DNA of 64,000 bases, from positions 2,378,333 to 2,442,332 of the forward strand of contig NC_018263.1 in the NCBI RefSeq assembly GCF_000227135.1, given 5' to 3'. The notes under the pieces were generated by a model. That model saw nothing but the letters and a program-made list of their open reading frames with translations, searched no databases and was not told the DNA's origin. Positions 49,020 to 56,981 of this stretch are shown in pieces (position 1 is the first letter of the stretch; the number at the start of each line of letters is the position of its first letter). The stretch comes from Leishmania donovani (Eukaryota > Euglenozoa > Kinetoplastea > Trypanosomatida > Trypanosomatidae). The translations under genes were made by a program, and so were the position numbers.

Positions 49020-50060
49020 GCATCCTCGTTGTGTAGGGCGAGCCGTCCCTGCTGCCGAGTCGGGCCATGCACCTTGCGGGCACTTCGTGCCCGTCCTCGT
49101 CCCTTCTTTCACGTACGTGCTGCGTGATCGGCGCCAGACGGGCCCGGGCCCACTGCGCGCATTGACCCACGTGGGCCGCGTGCGCAGTCCGGCTCGAGGG
49201 TGGTGGCGGTGGGCATCTGTCGTGCGTGGAGCAGCGGGGTGGTGGTCCGNNNNNNNNNNNNNNNNNNNNNNNNNNNNNNNNNNNNNNNNNNNNNNNNNNN
49301 NNNNNNNNNNNNNNNNNNNNNNNNNNNNNNNNNNNNNNNNNNNNNNNNNNNNNNNNNNNNNNNNNNNNNNNNNNNNNNNNNNNNNNNNNNNNNNNNNNNN
49401 NNNNNNNNNNNNNNNNNNNNNNNNNNNNNNNNNNNNNNNNNNNNNNNNNNNNNNNNNNNNNNNNNNNNNNNNNNNNNNNNNNNNNNNNNNNNNNNNNNNN
49501 NNNNNNNNNNNNNNNNNNNNNNNNNNNNNNNNNNNNNNNNNNNNNNNNNNNNNNNNNNNNNNNNNNNNNNNNNNNNNNNNNNNNNNNNNNNNNNNNNNNN
49601 NNNNNNNNNNNNNNNNNNNNNNNNNNNNNNNNNNNNNNNNNNNNNNNNNNNNNNNNNNNNNNNNNNNNNNNNNNNNNNNNNNNNNNNNNNNNNNNNNNNN
49701 NNNNNNNNNNNNNNNNNNNNNNNNNNNNNNNNNNNCGCCGCCATGAGTCTGTGGCAGCAGGGGCATTCCACCCTCTCCTGAGTCCGCACGCCTCTGACAG
49801 GCGCGGGCGTGTCAAGCGGAAGGGGCCCGCGCAGAGACGTGTGCCAGCGCACAAAAGGGCCCATAGCGTGCCAGCCTGTAGAGGGGCATAGGGGTGCAGC
49901 GATGGACACCCGACGGAGGAGCCACATGCGGTGCGAGGGAGATGTGCGTACTCTGGTCGCTGCGTGCAAGACCATGGCGTGAAATGAGGTGTGCTCTGAG
50001 CCTCGAGCTGTCGTCAAATCGCGCGTAGCACACCCGGCGCAACGCCCGGTCGGACGCCCT
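49020..50060. repeat. Possible dispersed repeat (SIDER-like) interrupted by gap
   Basis: GC-rich DNA on both sides of the N run differs from the adjacent homopolymer-rich spacer. The right flank contains GTGCCAGCCTGTAGAGGGGC and GGTGCAGCGATGGACACC, which recall Leishmania dispersed retroposon remnants. An assembly gap inside a repeat is expected. This call is from recall and context, not alignment. Confidence 0.35.
49250..49735. other. Assembly gap (486 N)
   Basis: Unknown bases. Any open frame shown across it is meaningless. Confidence 1.
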
Positions 50061-50520
50061 CATAGCAAACGGCAGGTGAGGGGGGAGGGCTCTGTCAACG
50101 GGAAAAAGGGCGGAGGGGGGCTCTAAAGAGAACGAAATCCCCCCACACAAAAAAATTACATGTATACAAAGCAGAGTCGTACACCAAAAGGTCGAAGCCC
50201 AAAGCAAAACAAAAAACAACGAGCAGGCAGTGAGGCAGCGGCACAAAACACAGCAGTCGGTGACCTGAAAGACATGGAGCAGAGACGGGTGGCGCAGCGC
50301 GCTAAAGAAAGCAGTCGCAGCACCGAAAAAGGCAACGCACGTACAACCAGCAAACCTGCGTGGAGGAGGGGGGACATGGCAGGCCTTCTGTCCGGCATGC
50401 ACGCCCACGCGAATAAACGCCGCGCGCTTGTCTGAACCTCTGATTCGGATAAAACGGAATCGAATGAGTTGGGAAAGAGTGAAGCAGAGGCAACGAAAGG
50501 CAGCCGCAGCAGCAGGTAGT

Positions 50521-51411
50521 CTAGCAGAGGGAGCACTTGAACTGCTTTTTCTTGTGATGTCCCTGCCCGTGCTGCTCCTTAAGCGTCACACTGTTTTTCG
50601 CGCTAGACAACGCCTTCTTTTCGTTCCTGCCCCCGTTCTTTGACTTGACCGATTTCCTGAAAGCGTGCTTTATGACATCGCCGCTCAAACTCGAATTCCC
50701 GGCAGCTCGTGGAGATGAGGACGTGGCCGCCGCGTTAGGCGCTCGTGCGGCAGGCACACCAGCGCCACCATGCTGTTCATCCGAGGTCGTCGAAGACGCT
50801 ACCGCTGCGGGCGTCCCTGCCGTCGGTTCCTTTCCGTCATCTAAGCGATTACCTTTCGGCATGTCTTCGACTTGCTCCTCATCCTGCGCCGAGTTTTCGA
50901 CGCACTGCTGCGCCGTGAACTCGAACAGCTGCGTTACATTAAAGTCATCCTTAGTGGACACGCGGAAAAGCGGCACCCCGAGCTGGTTGGCTAGCTTCTC
51001 CGCCTCCGTATTCGTAATGACGGCCTCGTGAGAGAGGTCGAACTTTGTCTGGCACAAGACCATCGTAATAGGGCCACAGACGGACTCGACCCGCTGCTTC
51101 CACCCCGCGATGTTCATGAAGCTGTCGCGATCGACGGTGCTAAACGTCAGGATGGCGGCACCGGCGCCGCGGTAGTAGGCTTGCGTGAGCGCGTTAAACA
51201 CTTCCTGTCCTGCGGTGTCCCAAAGCATGAGCTTCACCGTCGTGTTGGAGGACCGCAGGAACACATCCTTTTCCATAAATTCGGCGCCGATGGTCTTGCG
51301 GTACTGCTCGACAAAGTCGCCCCTCACAAAGCGGCGCAGCATACACGTCTTGCCAACATTGCCATCGCCCACCACGATGACCTTGATGCACTCCTCTTCG
51401 TCGCACAGCAT
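50521..51411 (-). CDS. RAB23: Rab23-like small GTPase
   Basis: Rab23 is a membrane-traffic GTPase linked to cilia and hedgehog signalling in animals and found in flagellated protists. The protein has 296 aa from the ATG at 51411. The G domain has GDGNVGKT at 15-22, the Rab23-like effector stretch YRKTIGAEFMEKDV, LMLWDTAGQE at 61-70, then AYYRGAGAAILTFSTVDRDS as in Rab23. The base-recognition motif reads CQTKFD (Thr122-Lys-Phe-Asp125) instead of NKxD. The end is a 125-residue Ser/Ala/Lys-rich tail, longer than in animal Rab23, closing with KCSLC. Cys293 and Cys296 could be prenylated, with a CaaX-like or CxxC pattern. It lies next to RABL6-like and ARL3 in the same unit, separated by the gap-bearing spacer. 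Confidence 0.85.
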   Translation of the reverse strand: MLCDEEECIKVIVVGDGNVGKTCMLRRFVRGDFVEQYRKTIGAEFMEKDVFLRSSNTTVKLMLWDTAGQEVFNALTQAYYRGAGAAILTFSTVDRDSFMNIAGWKQRVESVCGPITMVLCQTKFDLSHEAVITNTEAEKLANQLGVPLFRVSTKDDFNVTQLFEFTAQQCVENSAQDEEQVEDMPKGNRLDDGKEPTAGTPAAVASSTTSDEQHGGAGVPAARAPNAAATSSSPRAAGNSSLSGDVIKHAFRKSVKSKNGGRNEKKALSSAKNSVTLKEQHGQGHHKKKQFKCSLC

Positions 51412-51445
51412 GGCTCTCTTGTCGCGCTGATGCCTCTAAGTTCTA

Positions 51446-51470
51446 CTAATACAAAAAAAAACGAAACGGG
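51446..51470 (-). promoter_or_regulatory. Candidate trans-splice acceptor for the Rab23-like gene
   Basis: The minus strand carries a T9 tract (about 51453-51461) in pyrimidine-rich sequence, then TATTAG with the AG at 51446-51447. The 5' UTR would be 34 bases. Confidence 0.6.
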
Positions 51471-51560
51471 GAGTAGGGCAGTGCTGATGAAGCTTGGAAA
51501 GCTGGATCGGTTGAGCAGCACGGCAGAGAAGCACACGTGGCAGCTGCAGAAGGGGGGAAG

Positions 51561-51580
51561 GAGGGAGGGAGGGAGGGAGG
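51561..51580. repeat. GGGA tetranucleotide repeat
   Basis: Five units of GAGG/GGGA; on the transcribed strand a perfect TCCC pyrimidine tract. Confidence 0.85.
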
Positions 51581-51717
51581 AAGAGAGAAAGCTCGGCACC
51601 TTTCTCTTGGTGAGTGGATGAGGTGTCTCTCTAGTTGTGGATTGGCGCACCTGGGCACACGCGGGGGCACGCAAAGATGATAGGATGAGGGTTGCTACAG
51701 CGCAAATCACATTCAAA

Positions 51718-51733
51718 AATAATAATAATAATA
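51718..51733. repeat. AAT trinucleotide repeat
   Basis: Five AAT units in an otherwise GC-rich region. Confidence 0.85.
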
Positions 51734-53511
51734 GAGTGACGAAAGAAGTGAACTGGAGGGATAGCCCTGCCGTCAAAACAGGCGCCTACTAGCTATCGAG
51801 TCACTGGGTCCTTATCGCACACACGAAGAGCGTATGCTCGCGTGCGTATGTGCGTGTATGGAGACGTGTGTTGGAGCTAGACAAGGGGGAAGGAAGGAGG
51901 GCTCGGCAGTCAATGTACCGATTTCACCCGCTCCGATGCAATGCGCAGGACGAATAAGCTACAGGTGTCTCTCCTTCGTGATAAAGAGCAGCGGTGGCGG
52001 CAGCACGGCTGCAGGCTGGTGACCCAGAGCGACCCCGGAATCCACGCCCCCAAAGAACGAAAAACAAACAAAACAGGAGGGACGATACTTTGCCGTGTGC
52101 GCGCCCCCGTCTCAGGGCTTCTCTTCCTCTGAGAAGAGTGACAACAGAAAAGCACTGCCAGAACAACGGAACCGAGAGGAGTGCAAAGAGGTGGCCCACA
52201 CACATCGAAGTGAAGTCGAGGGCGGAGAAGTACTTTCCCCCATGCACGTGGCTCGAGCAAGCCGCCGTCACCTCTCCTCCTGACCTGTTTGGCTCAGCTC
52301 CAGGTATGCTACCTGAAGACGAGCTGCCGCCGATGTTTCAACAATTTCAGCTAACGAGGAAAAGCGGCGCCGAGTCAGAAGATGCACGGATTCGCTGCGG
52401 CGGTGCCTCCAGCGCGGTCCACACAAAGAGCGAGAAATCGACAAAAACAAAAAAAAAGCAGCCGCAGTTCGCAAAAAAAAAAGCTGTGATACGGCAATGC
52501 GTGCCGTTTGTGCAACTCAGACGCCACCCACAATGAACGACGAGACCACCTCCACTTCTAGGCAGCGCTCCGTAGCACACGTCTGGCGAGTCTGAAACAG
52601 CAGCGCCCCAGCACGCCAAAACAAGACACTAGAGCTAAGAAGGTGAACGTGTGAGCTTCACATCAAACGAAATGTACCTCTTAAGGCATCGCACCCTCAG
52701 CCGTACCCCCCCGGGAGGCGGCAAGAGAAGAGAAGAGGGAGAGGGAGAGCGGGTGAAGGAGTGCGACAAAACGCATTGGTATGCTAACGTGTAGGATGCG
52801 GCTAAGCAGGAACCGTTACTAGCCCGCACGGTACAAGCATCGTCGCAACACGTGACAATCCAGAGATGGCCAGCTGTGGTGCAGCAGCAAAAAATGACGA
52901 CGAAAGCAGCGGCTCGCAGTTTCTGGGGCAACAATATCGGTTGCAAGTACGTACGCAGAATAGGCTGTCGGAAGACAACACCGCGCTCGGTTGTGTTTTG
53001 TTTTTTCGTTGTTGTGGGCGAGGGGGGGGGCGTTACGCTTGAGGTGAATGAGCTTATAGATGTCGTGCTCGCCCTACAAGCGCACGCCAGCCAACGCAAC
53101 AGCTAGACAGCGAGGATTCAGCTTGCCCGTGTGCATGGTAGCGCGACCTGGTCCGGAAGCAGTGGCAGTCAGGTAGTCATGCTCTCGGCGTGACGTCGGT
53201 AGGTACTGCGACCACTGCCGCCATTGCGCATGCGCCACCGTGTGCATGCAGAGACAGGAGATGAGAAGATACGGATCTGCTCCTCAACAATTTCCGAGCC
53301 CAAAAAAAAAGAAGGGAAAACAGGAGTGCGCGTGCGCAGAAAACACACCGTGCGAAAAGAAGCGAAAAGACCACATAGAGGGAAAAAAACGGAAGCGCAA
53401 GAGAAGCCGCACGCGTCAGCATCTGCGGTCGGGGGAGCATGCGATGAAGAGGTGCAAGCAGCACAGCGCCGCGCAAAGGCAGCACGACACGCCAGGGAAC
53501 TGGTCGCGTGT

Positions 53512-54879
53512 CTACAGAACAGAGGAGAGCCGCGAGCACCATTCAGCAGCAGCTCGTCGAGCTTGGGGGCGGGGAGGAAGGAGACACTGGGCGACGGTGC
53601 CGATCGTGTAGGCGGGAAAGCCTGCCCAGTAGCCGGCATCCCAGTGAATGCCCTTTAGGCACCCGAGGTCGTCGCGCCCAAGCGTCTCCAGGCCCATGTA
53701 CTCCTTCATCTTTTCATCCCACACCCGCGGCACGTTCGCCGCCTCCAGGCGCCCCTCGATCAGGTTGCGCTCGATCTCGTAGCGCAGGATCACGTGGAGA
53801 GAGAGAGAGTAACCCACCTCGTCTGCGAGCTTCCGGATGCAGCTCGGCTTCACCAGCTGGTTGATCTTGCGCACGTTCTTCACCGTCAGCCCTGGCTGCG
53901 CGCCAAGGTGCAGCTCCAGCAGCGGCGCCAGGTACTCGGCGAACGCAGCGGACATGGCTATCATCCTCTCCGCCAGCAGCGACTGCGTCTCGTGGATGCC
54001 GCCGGATCGCGCCTCGCACACCGGCTGCCCAAGCAGCTCGCGCGGCCCGCAGTTCTGCTCGTATTTGGCGTTTCCTGTCTCGTGGATCGTCGCCAGCAGG
54101 CACTTGGTGTAGTTGTCCGGCGACCAGTAGTACGTCATCCGCACGTACTCCTTCAGCATCCCACCAAACGGGTGCGGCGCCTCGTCGTAGCGACCCGCGC
54201 CCCAGTCGTACTTCCACACGTCCGTCATCAGCTGCCGGCCAAGAGCAATCTGCTTTTCCTTCGAGATCGGCGTCTGCAGCTCAGTGAGGCTCGCGCCCAC
54301 GTCCTTTCGGTTCTCCAGCACCTCCTTGTACAGCGCTGGCAGCCAAGACTTGATGTCCGCGTAGATTGCGTCCAGCTTCGCAACCGTCATCCCGGGCTCG
54401 TTGGCGCCGAGCAGCGCGCCGTACGGGGACTTCCCGCTTGTGCCGGCTCGAAGGCAGCCCTCCTCGCGCTCGAGGTCCACCAGCTCCTGCAGCGTCGGCA
54501 GCCACGCAGCAATGTCGTTTTCCGCGCGGCATTTTACCCACAGCTGCTGCGCCAGCGTTGTCAGCCGCGTCCTGCGCCGCAGCAGCTCCTCCGGCAGCTG
54601 CGACGCAAGCTCGTGCAGGCGCACCATTTCGCGGAGGTTCGCGCGGTCCACCTCGGCGAGTTCGTCCTTAACCAGCAGCGCCTCCTTCAAAAGGAGCGCA
54701 ACGCGTGGCGCTGTGTGAAGCTGGCGCACGTGTGCCTCCAGCTCCGCAAGCGTGTTCGCGCGAGCCGTCGCGCCCTTCGGCGACATCATGGTATGCATGT
54801 CCCACTCACCTAGGGCAAGAAGGTGCCGCAGGCTGCGCAACTTTCGATGCAGCTGCTTCAGCTCCTCGTACGCCTGCAT
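53512..54879 (-). CDS. M32-family metallocarboxypeptidase, catalytic motifs altered and C-terminus shortened
   Basis: M32 enzymes are zinc carboxypeptidases found in prokaryotes and trypanosomatids. The 455-aa frame from the ATG at 54879 begins with a normal family start (ALGEWDMHTMMSPKGATARA near residue 22). HPF is intact at 236-238. The DxRxT motif reads YVRMT at 245-249, with Tyr245 for Asp. The zinc motif HEXXH reads HETGN at 266-270: the second zinc His is Asn270 (codon 54070-54072), one base from His. The third ligand block HETQ (296-299) is intact. After FPAYTIGTV (residue 429) the sequence departs from the family: the expected AAQ region is shortened, and a 25-residue Arg/Ala-rich tail ends about 45 residues short of the usual ~500. 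It is therefore either an inactive paralogue or a decaying gene; sequencing error is also possible. Confidence 0.8.
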   Translation of the reverse strand: MQAYEELKQLHRKLRSLRHLLALGEWDMHTMMSPKGATARANTLAELEAHVRQLHTAPRVALLLKEALLVKDELAEVDRANLREMVRLHELASQLPEELLRRRTRLTTLAQQLWVKCRAENDIAAWLPTLQELVDLEREEGCLRAGTSGKSPYGALLGANEPGMTVAKLDAIYADIKSWLPALYKEVLENRKDVGASLTELQTPISKEKQIALGRQLMTDVWKYDWGAGRYDEAPHPFGGMLKEYVRMTYYWSPDNYTKCLLATIHETGNAKYEQNCGPRELLGQPVCEARSGGIHETQSLLAERMIAMSAAFAEYLAPLLELHLGAQPGLTVKNVRKINQLVKPSCIRKLADEVGYSLSLHVILRYEIERNLIEGRLEAANVPRVWDEKMKEYMGLETLGRDDLGCLKGIHWDAGYWAGFPAYTIGTVAQCLLPPRPQARRAAAEWCSRLSSVL

Positions 54880-54886
54880 GATGTCG

Positions 54887-54908
54887 CTGAGGGAAGGGGG
54901 TGAGGGTC
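54887..54908 (-). promoter_or_regulatory. Candidate trans-splice acceptor for the M32 gene
   Basis: The minus strand has a compact pyrimidine tract (about 54889-54908) ending in CCCTCAG, with the AG at 54887-54888. It would leave only a 7-base 5' UTR before the ATG at 54879, so it may be secondary. Confidence 0.4.
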
Positions 54909-55842
54909 CGCGTGTGAGTGGGTTTTGTGCGTGAGGTTGTCAAGCGTTTGCACATGGGTGCAGGCGAGGGGATATGGCATAGACAAACAGAGAAAGTGCG
55001 GAGAATCGCTGCAAGGCCGTGAAGCGCGGCACAGGGGCGCGCAGCGCCCCAATGGTCGTTAAGGGTGCTTTTTGTGAAGCACGATTGCGCACGCGCACAC
55101 AATTGCGAATGCGTGGGGGTAGGTGCAGTGTTGAATGGAGAGGGGGTGAGCGACAGCGTGTCGAGTGTGCGGAAGAGGTTCTTTGCGGAATGACGAGCGA
55201 CCACAATCAGTGCCCCTTCGACAAAGATCAGGCGCCGTCTTGTGCCATGTAGCTGACGTGATCGATGAGGGACGGGGGCGGGGAAGGGGGGCACGTCGCA
55301 GTTGGGGCTGTATCAACTTTTTCTGTTTTTGTTTTCCTTTGTTGTTGCTCGGACGGCAGTTTTTCGCTTTTTTGTTGTTTTCGTGTTCAGCACCCCCTTC
55401 GATGGCGAGGGCGCCGAGATGAGGAGACGACTGAACACGACGTGTGGACGAACATGAGTGCCTTCTATTTGTTTTTTTTCTTTGTTGTGCACGTTGATGC
55501 GACTGTCTTGCGAGATGTGTATACGAAAAAAAATATATATATATATGATACTTTATGGTAGGGAAAAGATTCGCGGATGCTGGCGAGATGGCGGCAGGCA
55601 CGATCCATTGCCCACGTATCGCGCGTACAGGAAAGGTTGCTTGCGTATAACACCACGCTGCGCCCCTATATATCAAGCATCCGAGGTAGCTGTGGAGGAC
55701 GAGGATGGGAGCATTGTCGCGAAGGTGTCTACCAAGAACGCCGGCCGGTGAACTCGCGTCAGAAGTGACCGGTGCTGTCTGCAGTCCGACCTACCACCCT
55801 CCTCTCTCACACTGAACGCACACGCCAATACCCGCAACCAGG
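54909..55842. other. Intergenic with AT repeat
   Basis: About 0.9 kb. No gene. The T-rich plus-strand sequence at about 55316-55385 is A-rich on the transcript, and an AT repeat preceded by A8 lies at 55533-55546. Confidence 0.5.
55533..55546. repeat. AT dinucleotide repeat
   Basis: Seven AT units, self-complementary, in the 3' UTR of the DnaJ gene. Confidence 0.85.
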
Positions 55843-56880
55843 CTAGAAGGTACACTTCTCAATCAAACGTTTTGTGTCTTCGGTCAGCGAGTCGGGAAAG
55901 TCAACGGCGATGGTGACGTACATGTCGCCGTTGCGATTCGTCTTGCGGTCAGGCAACCCGGATCCCGATACGCGCAGCTTGCGACCACTTTTGCTGATGC
56001 CATTAAGAGGCAGGGAGATTGTCTGGCCGTCAATGCCTTTTACGAACACGGTGCTGCCGAGCAGAGCCTGCTTGAGGTTGATGTGCAAGGTCGTGTGAAG
56101 GTCCGCGTCGCGTCGCTCAAACCGTGGGTGTGGCCGCTCGTCCAAGATAAAGACCATGTCTGCGAGTACGTTTGGCGGGTAACCCTCAACTTGCCCGCCC
56201 TCGCGCTCAAAGCGGATCTTCGTGCCCTTCTTGTACCCCGGCAGCACCTTCACCTCAAACATTTTCTTCTCCGGCCCAGATGGCATGTTGCGCGACACGT
56301 TGAACTTCTTTGTGCAGCCAGTGTAGATTTCCTCCAGCGTGCAAGCGAACGTGTACTCCATCGGCGGCACGTCGCACGTCGGAGACGACTGTGGGGTGCC
56401 AAAGCTCGACGCGAATCCCTCCGGGCCACCGAAGCCGCGAAAAACGCGATGGAGGCCCGGGCCACCGCCGCCAAAGGCCTCTCCCCCGGCGAACGGGTCC
56501 GACGTGCCGAAGAACTGATTAAAGATCTTGAAGGCGTCCGTGCTGGAGAACTGGTACGTGGCGCCGCGGACGCCGCCTGGCATACCACCCGGCATGCCGC
56601 CAAAGCGCATGCCTGCGCCGCCCGTACCGGAGCCACCGTCCTCCGGTATTCCACCCTTCAAGCCCTCCTCGCCATAGAGGTCGTAGATCTTTTTCTTCTT
56701 CTCGTCGCTGAGCACGTCATACGCCTCGCTCACCTCTTTGAACTTGCGCTCGGCCTTTTCACGGTTGTCAGCGTTCTTGTCGGGGTGATACTTGAGAGCG
56801 AGCTGGTGGTACGCTTTCTTGATCTCATTTGGCGTGGCGTTGCGGCCGACGCCAAGCACCTTGTAATAGTCTACGCCCAT
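55843..56880 (-). CDS. Type II (class B) DnaJ/Hsp40 co-chaperone, DNAJB1/Sis1-like
   Basis: A cytosolic J-protein that delivers unfolded clients to Hsp70 and stimulates its ATPase. The protein has 345 aa from the ATG at 56880. The J domain covers residues 1-70 with HPD at 32-34 and the family start GVDYYKVLGVGRNATPNEIK. A Gly/Met/Phe-rich linker follows (repeats of GGMPGG, up to about residue 165). There is no Cys-rich zinc domain, so it is class II. Two C-terminal beta domains are present: YTFACTLEEIYTGCTKKFNV, PGYKKGTKIRFEREGGQ and LADMVFILDERPHPRFERRD. Length and order match Sis1/DNAJB1. Nothing is missing. Confidence 0.95.
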   Translation of the reverse strand: MGVDYYKVLGVGRNATPNEIKKAYHQLALKYHPDKNADNREKAERKFKEVSEAYDVLSDEKKKKIYDLYGEEGLKGGIPEDGGSGTGGAGMRFGGMPGGMPGGVRGATYQFSSTDAFKIFNQFFGTSDPFAGGEAFGGGGPGLHRVFRGFGGPEGFASSFGTPQSSPTCDVPPMEYTFACTLEEIYTGCTKKFNVSRNMPSGPEKKMFEVKVLPGYKKGTKIRFEREGGQVEGYPPNVLADMVFILDERPHPRFERRDADLHTTLHINLKQALLGSTVFVKGIDGQTISLPLNGISKSGRKLRVSGSGLPDRKTNRNGDMYVTIAVDFPDSLTEDTKRLIEKCTF

Positions 56881-56954
56881 CGTCTCTATGCCTTGCGCGC
56901 CCTGGTCCTTTGCAAGCCACGTTCCACAACTTTAAGCAGCCCACACGAGCACGC

Positions 56955-56981
56955 CTGGAAACACAAAAAGCGCGAGCGTCG
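56955..56981 (-). promoter_or_regulatory. Candidate trans-splice acceptor for the DnaJ gene
   Basis: The minus strand reads CGCTTTTTGTGTTTCCAG, a textbook tract plus acceptor with the AG at 56955-56956. The 5' UTR would be 74 bases. Confidence 0.65.

Larger units (their letters stand above)
46326..50520. other. Long intergenic region with assembly gap
   Basis: About 4.2 kb with no convincing gene. It includes A runs near 46349-46360 and 46829-46842, a G run near 47659-47668, a C run near 48327-48337, an A run near 48906-48919, and a run of N at 49250-49735. The sequence around the gap is unusually GC-rich and non-repetitive in base composition. A gene hidden in the gap is possible but the flanks show no open coding frame leading into it. 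Confidence 0.55.
51471..53511. other. Intergenic with GGGA and AAT repeats
   Basis: About 2 kb with no gene. It holds a GGGA repeat at 51561-51580, an AAT repeat at 51718-51733, A runs near 52450-52458 and 52475-52483, a C7 run near 52707-52713 and a G run near 53022-53029. Confidence 0.55.

Noticed and set aside
48559..49746. Open frames across the N gap
   Set aside because: They are open only because N codons carry no stops.
53794..54813. Plus-strand open frame of 339 codons
   Set aside because: Antisense shadow of the M32 gene.
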